Of a stretch of DNA of 8,133 nt, positions 1-6,147 are shown piece after piece. The notes under the pieces were generated by a model, which had not been told where the DNA came from, made no database searches, and saw only the letters and a list, made by a program, of their open reading frames with translations. Each line of letters begins with the position of its first letter. Positions within the stretch are counted from its first letter, which is position 1. Source of the stretch: an uncultured Clostridia bacterium (lineage in GTDB: Bacteria; Bacillota; Clostridia; Oscillospirales; Ruminococcaceae); contig CAMOFU010000100.1 of the NCBI GenBank assembly GCA_946613705.1, positions 1 to 8,133 of the forward strand, in the 5' to 3' direction. The position numbers were made by a program, and so were the translations under genes.

Positions 1-190
1 GCTTTCTTCCGCCGCCGCTTACCTCTGTTCTGGTAAGTGTGGACTGTGTGCCCTGCCTCTGATTTGCGAGATAGCAAACTACCATTGCGTGCATCAGATT
101 TTTATTGGGAGCGATGCCGAAAACAGCGTCGTTGAGCTCAGTGTCGCCGACCTTGTTGCCGGCCATATCAAAAACTGTGATCTGTGACAT
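1..190 (-). CDS. rplD: 50S ribosomal protein L4, N-terminal part (cut by window edge)
   Basis: This is the 5' end of the gene for L4, a large-subunit protein that binds 23S rRNA and lines the exit tunnel. Only 63 codons plus one base are in the window. The visible protein begins MSQITVFDMAGNKVGD and continues through a segment with NKNLMHAMVV and LANQRQGTQS into a basic, glycine-rich stretch (SGGGRK). That is the usual L4 N-terminus leading into the tunnel loop. The ATG at 188-190 is preceded by GGAGG at good spacing, and only 17 nt separate it from the rplC stop, so it is co-transcribed with rplC and rpsJ. In E. coli, L4 represses its own operon through the S10 leader. Whether it does so here is unknown, but a structured leader is present upstream of rpsJ. 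Confidence 0.97.
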   Translation of the reverse strand, partial: MSQITVFDMAGNKVGDTELNDAVFGIAPNKNLMHAMVVCYLANQRQGTQSTLTRTEVSGGGRK

Positions 191-207
191 TACTGATCCT
201 CCCTCCA

Positions 208-843
208 TTAAGCCTTCTTAACGCAGTCAACGATGGTCACGGTCCCGTTCTTGGGTCCGGGAACAGCGCCCTTGATAGCGATAAGATTATTCTCAGCGTC
301 GATCTTTACGATCTTCAGATTCTGCACGGTAACTCTCTCTGCACCGAGGTGTCCGGGCATTCCCTTGCCCTTGTAGATCCTCGAGGGCGAGGAGCACGCG
401 CCCATCGAACCCGCATGGCGGTGAACAGGGCCCGAACCGTGAGTTTCCTTGAGCCTTGCGTTGTTGTGGCGCTTGATGGTGCCCGCGTAGCCCTTACCCT
501 TGCTGGTGCCGCATACATCAACGATGTCGCCCTCAGCAAACGTATCAGCCTTCACGATGTCTCCAACGTTAAGACCCGAAATGTCGTCCAGCCTGAATTC
601 CTTCAGAGTTCTCTTCAGAGCAACTCCCGCCTTCTCGAAATATCTTCTGAGGGGCTTGTTGACTCTCTTCGCTCTGATGTCGCCGAAGCCCAGCTGTACT
701 GCCTCGTAGCCGTCATTCTCAAGAGTCTTCTTGCGAACGACAACGCAGGGGCCTGCTTCAACGACGGTAACGGGAATGACCTTTCCCGTTTCATCAAAGA
801 TCTGCGTCATGCCGATCTTTTTTCCGATGATTCCCTTTTGCAT
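208..843 (-). CDS. rplC: 50S ribosomal protein L3
   Basis: L3 is an early-assembling large-subunit protein near the peptidyl-transferase centre. The 211-residue product has the full family length and opens with the typical MQKGIIGKKIGMTQIFDE. The L3 signature is present around residues 102-125, with TSKGKGYAGTIKR. The extended loop follows (residues 135-170, with GPVHRHAGSMG and YKGKGMPGHLG). The Gln region methylated by PrmB in E. coli L3 reads GSMGACSS here and has no glutamine, so that modification is not expected. This matches Firmicutes L3 as I know it. The ATG at 841-843 follows AGGAGG at 7-nt spacing. The gene lies between rpsJ (88-nt gap with hairpins) and rplD (17-nt gap), as in the standard S10 operon. 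Confidence 0.99.
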   Translation of the reverse strand: MQKGIIGKKIGMTQIFDETGKVIPVTVVEAGPCVVVRKKTLENDGYEAVQLGFGDIRAKRVNKPLRRYFEKAGVALKRTLKEFRLDDISGLNVGDIVKADTFAEGDIVDVCGTSKGKGYAGTIKRHNNARLKETHGSGPVHRHAGSMGACSSPSRIYKGKGMPGHLGAERVTVQNLKIVKIDAENNLIAIKGAVPGPKNGTVTIVDCVKKA

Positions 844-867
844 TTTTATTCCTCCTATCGGTTATTG

Positions 868-911
868 GTCGGGCTCACCCGACATGACCTGCATACATCG
901 CTTCGAGGTCA
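868..911 (-). promoter_or_regulatory. Tandem hairpins in the rpsJ-rplC spacer
   Basis: The 88-nt spacer between rpsJ and rplC holds two possible consecutive stem-loops in the mRNA. The first pairs 906-911 with 885-890 (TGACCT/AGGTCA, 15-nt loop). The second pairs 878-883 with 868-873 (GTCGGG/CCCGAC, TGAG tetraloop). No T-run follows, so this is not a terminator. The second hairpin ends about 10 nt before the rplC Shine-Dalgarno. It may tune rplC translation or mRNA stability, which is inference only. Confidence 0.45.
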
Positions 912-931
912 CCTGTGATCTCGTTTGGAAA

Positions 932-1249
932 TTACTTTTTGATCTCCATTGCGACGTTCACGCCTGCAGGAAGGTCAAGGCTCTCAAGCACCGAGCTCGT
1001 CTCCTTGGTGGGACGCAGAACATCTATAAGTCTCTTATGTGTTCTCAGCTCAAACTGCTCTCTGCTGTCCTTGTACTTGTGAACTGCTCTCAGGATCGTT
1101 ACGATCTCCTTGTCGGTAGGGAGCGGGATCGGGCCGCTTACCTGTGCGCCCGTGCGCTTTACAGCCTCCACGATCTTCTTGGCTGCCGCATCAACAACAG
1201 CGTGCTCATAACCCTTGATCCTGATCCTGATCTTCTCATTGACTGCCAC
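932..1249 (-). CDS. rpsJ: 30S ribosomal protein S10 (NusE)
   Basis: S10 is a small-subunit head protein that also acts in transcription antitermination as NusE, bound to NusB. The 105-residue product is of normal length. The family signature is at residues 30-45, within TGAQVSGPIPLPT, and the loop with HKYKDSREQFELRTHKRL is intact (residues 57-73). The start codon is GTG (1247-1249), not ATG. A strong AAGGAGG at 1259-1265 with 9-nt spacing decides it, and the peptide then begins MAVNEKIRIR as expected. It is the first gene of the S10 operon and is preceded by a structured leader of about 437 nt with an internal terminator. No other promoter is visible close to the gene. Confidence 0.99.
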   Translation of the reverse strand: MAVNEKIRIRIKGYEHAVVDAAAKKIVEAVKRTGAQVSGPIPLPTDKEIVTILRAVHKYKDSREQFELRTHKRLIDVLRPTKETSSVLESLDLPAGVNVAMEIKK

Positions 1250-1290
1250 TTAAAATCGCCTCCTTAGTGCTTTCATCAAAATATGGGGGC

Positions 1291-1314
1291 AGGGAAGTAT
1301 TCCCTATGCAATAC
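1291..1314 (-). promoter_or_regulatory. Mutually exclusive hairpins upstream of the rpsJ RBS
   Basis: Two stems compete for the same bases in the RNA: AGGGAA/TTCCCT (1300-1305 with 1291-1296, 3-nt loop) and GTATT/AATAC (1310-1314 with 1297-1301, 8-nt loop). They cannot form together. The pair lies about 25 nt upstream of the rpsJ Shine-Dalgarno. A switch between folds is possible but not shown. Confidence 0.4.
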
Positions 1315-1352
1315 CTTGCGGTCTGATACGCCTTGCTCGGAACAGCCCCTCC

Positions 1353-1378
1353 GAAGACCCTGCAAACGTCGGATCTTC
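1353..1378 (-). promoter_or_regulatory. Stem-loop in the distal rpsJ leader
   Basis: An 8-bp stem (GAAGATCC with GGGTCTTC, including one G-U pair; arms 1371-1378 and 1353-1360) encloses a 10-nt loop. It lies after the leader terminator and before the rpsJ translation start, and has no T-run of its own. Confidence 0.5.
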
Positions 1379-1416
1379 AAATTCAACTGCCCCGTGTGTT
1401 CCCTATCCCTTCAATT

Positions 1417-1447
1417 AAAAAATCCGAACTACCTTTCGGTATTCGGA
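1417..1447 (-). terminator. Intrinsic terminator inside the rpsJ leader (attenuator)
   Basis: In the minus-strand RNA, TCCGAA and TACC (1447-1438), a GAAA tetraloop (1437-1434), then GGTA, one bulged G and TTCGGA (1433-1423) form a 10-bp stem. Six T residues (1422-1417) follow directly. This is a textbook Rho-independent terminator, about 240-270 nt after the predicted start site and about 170 nt before rpsJ. Since rpsJ, rplC and rplD must be strongly expressed and no second promoter is apparent after it, it is probably read through conditionally. The alternative is that it ends a separate small RNA. Confidence 0.82.
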
Positions 1448-1550
1448 GGACAGATAACACTCGTCAGCGCAGAAGTACACACCCATGCCAAAAGCAGCCC
1501 CGTCCGCTCATACAGACCTCGCCCGCTCTTCGCAAGAAGCATAAGCACAT

Positions 1551-1570
1551 ACTGTGTTCGGTATTACAGT
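1551..1570 (-). promoter_or_regulatory. Leader hairpin whose loop copies the terminator arm
   Basis: A 5-bp stem (ACTGT/ACAGT) displays the 10-nt loop AATACCGAAC. Nine of those bases, AATACCGAA, recur at 1443-1435, where they form the 5' arm and loop of the terminator. The loop's CCGAAC is complementary to GTTCGG (1429-1424) in the terminator's 3' arm, so a competing or pseudoknot pairing is possible. Confidence 0.5.
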
Positions 1571-1693
1571 CGCCCGGTTTAAAATCGGACATACTCCACG
1601 AAAATTCCCCGACAGACCGTCGGCAACCTTTCGCTTCATCGCATATCATTCTTGTGTGCCCCTGCGGACACACTGTGCAGTCACGCAAGATAT

Positions 1694-1722
1694 ATTATAA
1701 TATAAAAGGGCTCGTTTTTCAA
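1694..1722 (-). promoter_or_regulatory. Sigma-A promoter of the S10 operon
   Basis: On the minus strand a TTGAAA -35 box (1722-1717) and a perfect TATAAT -10 box (1699-1694) are separated by exactly 17 nt. Transcription should begin near 1686-1687. A-tracts just upstream (about 1734-1752) could act as an UP element, fitting a ribosomal-protein operon. The -35 box lies in the loop of the mnmA terminator hairpin. Confidence 0.82.
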
Positions 1723-1730
1723 GCCCTTTA
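1703..1730 (-). terminator. Terminator hairpin downstream of mnmA, overlapping the rpsJ promoter
   Basis: An 8-bp stem (AAAGGGCT with AGCCCTTT, arms 1722-1729 and 1705-1712) with a 9-nt loop lies about 70 nt after the mnmA stop. On the minus strand it is preceded by A-tracts and followed by TTTTATATTATAAT, a short but AT-only tail. It probably ends the mnmA transcript. The plus strand also carries a T-run after it (1735-1740), but no plus-strand gene needs it. Confidence 0.62.
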
Positions 1731-1799
1731 ACAGTTTTTTCTTATTTTTCCGATGCAGAATTTTTGCACCGATCTTCCAACATTTTTGGTTATTTTGCA

Positions 1800-2843
1800 C
1801 TATCGCCCGATTATCACTCCGCCGCCGAGCACCGTGTCCCCGTCATAGATCACCGCCGACTGCCCCGCAGTCACTGCCCGCTGTCTGCGGTCAAAGTATA
1901 TCTCTATCAGATCACGGTCGGTCATGAACACCGCAGCCTCCTGCTCCGTGTGGCTGTACCTTATCTTTACACGAGCCTTGAACGTAGATGCGAACCTCTC
2001 CTCATCTATAAGGCTGAGCCGTGCGATGCGCAGCCTGTCGGTGAACAGATCGTCATTGCTCCCGAGCGTCACCGTATTCGCATCAGCATCTATCCCGCAG
2101 ACATATGCCCGCTCGCCGAGCGCTATCCCCAGCCCTCGCCGCTGCCCGATCGTGTAGTTGATTATCCCGCTGTGCCTGCCGAGCCTCCTGCCCGCAGTAT
2201 CCACAAAGTCCCCCGCAGGGTACTCCCTGCCCGTGTGCCTCTTTATAAATGAAGCATAATCTCCGTCGGGCACAAAGCAGATATCCTGGCTGTCCCGCTT
2301 TGCCGCATTCTCAAAGCCGCACCGCTCAGCTATCCCGCGCACCTCGTCCTTCGTCAGCCCGCCGAGCGGGAAGAGCGTGTGCGCCAGCTGCTCCTGAGTA
2401 AGCCTGTAAAGCACATAGCTCTGGTCCTTCTCGGGCCGCGCCGCCTTTTTCAGCAGCCACCGCCCCGTCACATCACTGCGGCTTATCCTCGCATAGTGCC
2501 CCGTTGCGATGTGCGTGCAGCCAAGCTCCCGCGCCTTTTCGAGCAGCACCCCGAATTTCAGCCGACTGTTGCACTCGATGCACGGGTTCGGTGTCTCGCC
2601 TCTCTCGTATGACCCGATGAACCTTCTCACCACCTCGTCCTCAAACCGCTCCCGCAGATCAAAGACCCTGTGCTCTATCCCGAGCCGCCTGCATACCGCC
2701 GCCGCGTCGCCGATATCACCGTCGGCATTCCCGTTCAGCCGCATCGTCGCACCTATGCAGTCATAGCCCGCCTCAAGCAGCAGCTGCGCACACACGCTCG
2801 AATCCACACCGCCGCTCATCGCCGCCAGCACCTTTACTCTCAT
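1800..2843 (-). CDS. mnmA: tRNA-specific 2-thiouridylase MnmA
   Basis: MnmA is a cytosolic ATP-dependent enzyme that makes 2-thiouridine at wobble position 34 of tRNA for Lys, Glu and Gln, using sulfur relayed from a cysteine desulfurase. The 347-residue length is normal. The ATP PP-loop SGGVDSS is at residues 10-16. The catalytic cysteines are Cys88 (in NPCIECN) and Cys189 (in DSQDICF). ATGHYAR (113-119), the KDQSYVLY segment (139-146) and IGQRRGLG in the central domain are further hallmarks, and the C-terminal beta-barrel is complete. The ATG at 2841-2843 shares ATGA with the upstream lyase stop and has GGGAG 8 nt before it, so translation is probably coupled. It is last in its operon and is followed by a terminator. 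No cysteine desulfurase gene is in the window. Confidence 0.97.
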   Translation of the reverse strand: MRVKVLAAMSGGVDSSVCAQLLLEAGYDCIGATMRLNGNADGDIGDAAAVCRRLGIEHRVFDLRERFEDEVVRRFIGSYERGETPNPCIECNSRLKFGVLLEKARELGCTHIATGHYARISRSDVTGRWLLKKAARPEKDQSYVLYRLTQEQLAHTLFPLGGLTKDEVRGIAERCGFENAAKRDSQDICFVPDGDYASFIKRHTGREYPAGDFVDTAGRRLGRHSGIINYTIGQRRGLGIALGERAYVCGIDADANTVTLGSNDDLFTDRLRIARLSLIDEERFASTFKARVKIRYSHTEQEAAVFMTDRDLIEIYFDRRQRAVTAGQSAVIYDGDTVLGGGVIIGR

Positions 2844-4009
2844 CTGTTCATCTCCCGCACCGTCTGCGCAGCTCTCGCCAGCCTGTCAAGACCGTCTCTG
2901 AGCATACTGCGCGGACAGGCGATGTTCATTCGCAGATGCGTGTTGCCGCCGCCGTAGATGCTCCCGTCCGACAGAAACAGCCCCGTCTCGCGGCGGATAA
3001 GCTTCCACAGCTCGTGTATCGGCATACCCAGCCCCGCGCAGTCGAGCCACAGCAGATACGTCGCCTGCGACTCCACGAGCCTTATCTCGGGGATATTCTC
3101 CCTAAGAAATCCCCCGACGATCTGCTTGCTCCCGTAAATATACTCCCTCAGCTGATCCAGCCACTCGCCGCCCTTCTCAAATGCCGCGACAGCCGCCGTC
3201 ACCGCAAAGGAGTTCGGCTCTGCGCATTCATCGGTATTCAGCGCCCGCCACACCTTGTGCCGCAGCCGCCTGTTCGGAACGACCGCCGCCGCAGTCTGTA
3301 TCCCCGCCAGATTGAATGCCTTGGTCGGAGCCACACACACAACGCAGTTATCAAAGCACTTCTCCGATGCCGACGCGAACGGCACATAGCTCGCCCCGGG
3401 GTCGGTCAGGTCGCAGTGTATCTCGTCCGAGATCACCGTCACCCCGTTGTCATATGCCAGCTCGCCGATCTTAGCAAGCGTCTCCCTGTCCCAGAGCTTT
3501 CCCGCAGGGTTCTGCGGGTCGCACAGCAGCAGCAGCGTCGTCTGCGGGTCGGCAAGCGCCGCCCCGAGCCGCTCCATATCCACCGAATACTCCCCGTCCT
3601 TATAATCAAGAGGGCATTCCAGCACATTTCTCCCGTTGTTGCGTATGCAGTTGTAAAAGATGTTGTATACGGGTGTCATTATCACCACGTTCTCGGCAGG
3701 TGTCGTCAGCTTTCTCACACAGCTCGAGATTATCGGTATCACACCCGTTGCAAAAATGAACATCTTATCATCATAGTCTATCCCGTGGCGCTCTCTCCAC
3801 CAGCGTCGGTAGGCGGCGCTCCACTCGGGCGGCAGCGTCGAATAGCCGAACACCCCGTGCTGCGCCCGCTTCACCAGTGCCTCGGTTATCTCGGGGGCAG
3901 TCCGAAAGTCCATGTCCGCTACCCACATCGGCAGCTCTCCCTGCGGGATATCCCACTTGTAGGAATAAGTCCCGCTGCGGTCGGTCACGCTGTCAAAATC
4001 GTATCTCAT
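2840..4009 (-). CDS. PatB/MalY-type PLP-dependent C-S lyase (aminotransferase fold)
   Basis: This is a fold-type I pyridoxal-phosphate enzyme of the MalY/PatB group. Members cleave carbon-sulfur bonds, e.g. cystathionine to homocysteine, pyruvate and ammonia. The 389-residue product has the expected length. Near the N-terminus is KWDIPQGELPMWVADMDF (residues 18-35), typical of the group. The PLP-binding motifs DPQNPAG (164-170) and SDEIHCD (194-200) are present, and the Schiff-base lysine is Lys230 in APTKAFNLAG. A start 12 codons upstream (4045) is open, but the ATG at 4007-4009 is preferred. It has GAGG at 5-nt spacing, forms an ATGA overlap with the upstream gene, and gives the family N-terminus. 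Its stop overlaps mnmA by 4 nt. The exact substrate cannot be read from sequence, and a biosynthetic aminotransferase role is less likely. Confidence 0.93.
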   Translation of the reverse strand: MRYDFDSVTDRSGTYSYKWDIPQGELPMWVADMDFRTAPEITEALVKRAQHGVFGYSTLPPEWSAAYRRWWRERHGIDYDDKMFIFATGVIPIISSCVRKLTTPAENVVIMTPVYNIFYNCIRNNGRNVLECPLDYKDGEYSVDMERLGAALADPQTTLLLLCDPQNPAGKLWDRETLAKIGELAYDNGVTVISDEIHCDLTDPGASYVPFASASEKCFDNCVVCVAPTKAFNLAGIQTAAAVVPNRRLRHKVWRALNTDECAEPNSFAVTAAVAAFEKGGEWLDQLREYIYGSKQIVGGFLRENIPEIRLVESQATYLLWLDCAGLGMPIHELWKLIRRETGLFLSDGSIYGGGNTHLRMNIACPRSMLRDGLDRLARAAQTVREMNR

Positions 4010-4383
4010 GTCAGCCTCAGCTCCCAGTAGTATTTTCTCCCGCATTCGGGAAAGTCGTCCATAACACCGTGCTCGGGGTCGTAGAACACACCCCCGCAGT
4101 AAAGCGACCAGTGCCAGCAGCGCGGCGTTTCAAGGCTCAGCAGTGCAGCCTGCGGCAGCTCGCTCCTGTCCTCCGCCTGCCTGCGCTCGGCAGATATCCA
4201 CACACCGTATCGGGTAAACGTGTCCTTCATCTCTTTAAGCGTCGTCTCCCGCTCGTTGTGAAGCAGCGCCGTTATCTCGTCCACGCTTTTCCCGAGCGCC
4301 ATAGCCAGCACCGCCTGCCCGCACTGCAGATCGTCAGGCTCCCTGATGTACCTTATCTCCAAAGCCGCCTCATGCCTCCTCAC
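4006..4383 (-). CDS. Small C39-like (papain-fold) cysteine-peptidase-like protein
   Basis: This 125-residue soluble protein has no signal peptide or membrane helix. It resembles a minimal peptidase C39-like domain: LQCGQAVLAMAL (residues 19-30) would carry the nucleophile Cys21, LPQAALLSL (76-84) the core strand, and HWSLY with the following FYDP the histidine (91) and aspartate (102) of a triad. The glutamine usually found about six residues before the cysteine is not there (it is Glu15), so activity is uncertain. The GTG at 4381-4383 abuts the upstream stop (TGAGTG), with GAGG 8 nt before it. A TTG at 4360-4362, after AGGAGG, is an alternative start. Its stop overlaps the lyase start (ATGA). 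Both tight junctions imply translation within the HD-GYP/lyase/mnmA operon. The fold assignment is by motif reading and the function is unknown. Confidence 0.75.
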   Translation of the reverse strand: MRRHEAALEIRYIREPDDLQCGQAVLAMALGKSVDEITALLHNERETTLKEMKDTFTRYGVWISAERRQAEDRSELPQAALLSLETPRCWHWSLYCGGVFYDPEHGVMDDFPECGRKYYWELRLT

Positions 4384-6090
4384 TCACTGCGCCTCTGCCG
4401 CTATCGAGCTGTAATATGCCTCCAGCTTCGGTCTTGCATTCACATAGCAGGCCTCAAGCTGCCTGTCGAACTGCGTCCCCATGCCTTCCATGATTATCGC
4501 GTCCGCCTTGTCAAACGACATAGCCTCCTTGTATACCCGCTTGCTCACCAGCGCATCGTATACGTCCGCTATCGCCATTATCCGCGCCTCAAAGGGTATC
4601 TCCTCACCCTTCAGCCCCTCGGGATAACCCGAGCCGTCCCAGCGCTCGTGATGATAGTGCGCCACATTCTCCGCCACGCGCCTGAACTCCTCGTCATCGG
4701 TCCCGTCAAGTATCTGATGCACTATCTTGGCACCCTCCGCCGCGTGAGCCTTCATCTTCTCAAACTCCTCGGGCGTGAACCTCCCGGGCTTCCTCAGTAT
4801 CGCATCATCTACCGCGATCTTGCCGAGGTCGTGCATAGGTGCCGCCTTTATCATGTCCTCACAGAACTTATCCGTCAGCTCAAAGCTGTCGTCCTTCCTC
4901 AGCTCGTCCAGCAGCAGCCTCACTCCCTCGCTCGTGCGCCTTATGTGGCCGCCCGTCGAGTTGTCGCGGCTTTCTACCATGGCCGCCATGCCGAGTATCA
5001 GCTTGTTGTGCATCTCAACGATGCCCTGAGTCTTTTCCTCGACCTCGATCTTCAGCTGATTGTTGAAGCCGTTTATCAGGCGGATATACTGCTGGTTGCG
5101 CGTATCGTCCGTTATAACGAGCTGGTAGCCGCGCTTGCGCCGCCCGTCAAAAAGATAGCCTATCGTCACAAGATACGTCTTGTCGCCCCTCACGCAGTAG
5201 GTCTGGCTGCGCTTCTCGTCGTTTACAAAGTTCGTCAGCCAGCGCTGCATATGGCTCTTGATGAACGGCTCCCGTCCTATCGGCTTGTCAACGGTAAGCT
5301 TTTTCAGCTCGGGGAAAATATTCTTCGCCGTCTCGTTGCTGCCCAGATAGTTATATTTGTAGTCCACCGACACGAACCCCGTGTCGCCCTGCTCCACAAG
5401 AGAGTCTATCACAATATCCGCAACGTTGTATAACGATATGCGGTATATTATAACAAGGTATACCGCCAGCGCCAGATCGTAGGCTATCGGCAGCAGCTCG
5501 ATCTGTGCTATGATCCTCCGCCCGCCGAAAAATGCCACCGCACTGAATATCTCGGGCAGCAGCAGCATATGCAGCATCTTCCGCGATACCTGATTCTTCT
5601 TGAAATAGCTGTATATTATAACAAATATCGAAACAACGATATAGAACACCACCAGCGCATAGAACAGCGTGTGCATGAAGCCGTAGTCCTTGTTATATAT
5701 CATGCCCGCATCGTTCTCGCGCTTGAAATCAAAGCCCTTGTAGAATATCGTCGCCGAGCCTATCGTCTGTGCCGAGACGAAGATAACGGTGCTTGCCCCG
5801 TACAGCATGACCCTTACCCACCGCCGCAGCTCTATCCCGCACAGGCTCAGTATCGCCAGCAGTATGATGAGCGGCAGGTAACAGCCTGAGATATAGGTCA
5901 GCTTCTGCGCGAGCACTGCCTCCTCAACGCTTTGCGAGCGGGCGAGCATCAGCATGGCATAGTTGTTCGTCGGCACCAGCACGAACACCAGCGTTATATG
6001 CACGTCAAAATGCTTGTGCCAGATATACATATACAGCATCATGAACAGCAGCGATGCAATGAACGTCGCCGCATAATACGCCTCTGTCAT
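4384..6090 (-). CDS. Membrane 7TM-PAS-HD-GYP protein, predicted cyclic-di-GMP phosphodiesterase
   Basis: This 568-residue sensor-like enzyme has three parts. Residues 1-222 hold seven hydrophobic segments (about 6-25, 33-51, 68-85, 92-113, 137-162, 173-190, 200-220), like the 7TM input region of some histidine kinases. Residues 225-330 look like a PAS domain. A short coiled linker (338-362) leads to an HD-GYP domain (363-568). The metal and signature residues are intact: His382, HDLGK at 420-424, His449, HH at 480-481, DGSGYP at 485-490 and Asp509. The HD-GYP family hydrolyses cyclic-di-GMP (or related cyclic dinucleotides) to linear product or GMP, so an active enzyme at the inner face of the membrane is inferred. 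The ligand is unknown. The start ATG has GGAG only 3 nt upstream. It is followed without a gap by the C39-like gene. Cyclic-di-GMP action is the best guess, though no diguanylate cyclase is nearby. Confidence 0.95.
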   Translation of the reverse strand: MTEAYYAATFIASLLFMMLYMYIWHKHFDVHITLVFVLVPTNNYAMLMLARSQSVEEAVLAQKLTYISGCYLPLIILLAILSLCGIELRRWVRVMLYGASTVIFVSAQTIGSATIFYKGFDFKRENDAGMIYNKDYGFMHTLFYALVVFYIVVSIFVIIYSYFKKNQVSRKMLHMLLLPEIFSAVAFFGGRRIIAQIELLPIAYDLALAVYLVIIYRISLYNVADIVIDSLVEQGDTGFVSVDYKYNYLGSNETAKNIFPELKKLTVDKPIGREPFIKSHMQRWLTNFVNDEKRSQTYCVRGDKTYLVTIGYLFDGRRKRGYQLVITDDTRNQQYIRLINGFNNQLKIEVEEKTQGIVEMHNKLILGMAAMVESRDNSTGGHIRRTSEGVRLLLDELRKDDSFELTDKFCEDMIKAAPMHDLGKIAVDDAILRKPGRFTPEEFEKMKAHAAEGAKIVHQILDGTDDEEFRRVAENVAHYHHERWDGSGYPEGLKGEEIPFEARIMAIADVYDALVSKRVYKEAMSFDKADAIIMEGMGTQFDRQLEACYVNARPKLEAYYSSIAAEAQ

Positions 6091-6147
6091 CAGCTCCCGC
6101 CCCCTTTCTCGGTCTTTCCTTTTTTTCCGCAGTCAGCCTTCCCGTGC

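Larger units (their letters stand above)
1250..1687 (-). promoter_or_regulatory. Long structured 5' leader of the S10 operon (attenuator-type)
   Basis: This stretch has no credible gene. It runs from the predicted transcription start (about 1686-1687) to the rpsJ start. Visible stem-loops in transcript order are: 1668-1672/1653-1657 (TGTGT/ACACA plus CC/GG), 1619-1623/1609-1613 (CCGAC/GTCGG), 1566-1570/1551-1555 (ACTGT/ACAGT), and CTTC/GAAG near 1525-1540. An intrinsic terminator follows at 1417-1447, then two further hairpin regions before the Shine-Dalgarno at 1259-1265. I do not see the hallmarks of a T-box, tmRNA, RNase P RNA, SRP RNA or a common riboswitch. The layout fits an autoregulated ribosomal-protein leader, with transcription either stopping at about 1415 or reading through into rpsJ. 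The ligand is unknown. L4, as in the E. coli S10 operon, is one candidate. Confidence 0.65.

Noticed and set aside
184..918. 244-codon open frame on the plus strand opposite rplC
   Set aside because: rplC on the minus strand is unmistakable, and the plus-strand product matches no family I recognise.
1464..1649. Cysteine-rich open frame of about 61 codons in the rpsJ leader (ATG at 1647-1649), ending just before the terminator
   Set aside because: It was considered as a leader peptide. It has no good Shine-Dalgarno, no run of one regulatory codon, and it overlaps several hairpins, so chance is more likely. Conservation of the frame in relatives would revive it.
1417..1687. Known housekeeping RNA (tmRNA, RNase P RNA, SRP RNA, 6S RNA) or T-box leader
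   Set aside because: The diagnostic motifs of the first three and of the T-box are absent, and the ends do not pair as in 6S RNA. A GGGGCTGCTTTTGG string near 1490-1503 recalls the tmRNA 5' end, but the remaining length is far too short.
4010..4045. Upstream start for the C-S lyase giving 12 extra residues
   Set aside because: No Shine-Dalgarno precedes it, it would overlap the upstream gene by 40 nt, and the extra residues do not fit the family N-terminus.
2936..5433. Long open plus-strand frames opposite the lyase, C39-like and HD-GYP genes
   Set aside because: They lie antisense to well-recognised genes, their products are rich in Arg, His, Leu and Pro with no family motifs, and GC-rich third positions on the minus strand explain the lack of stops.
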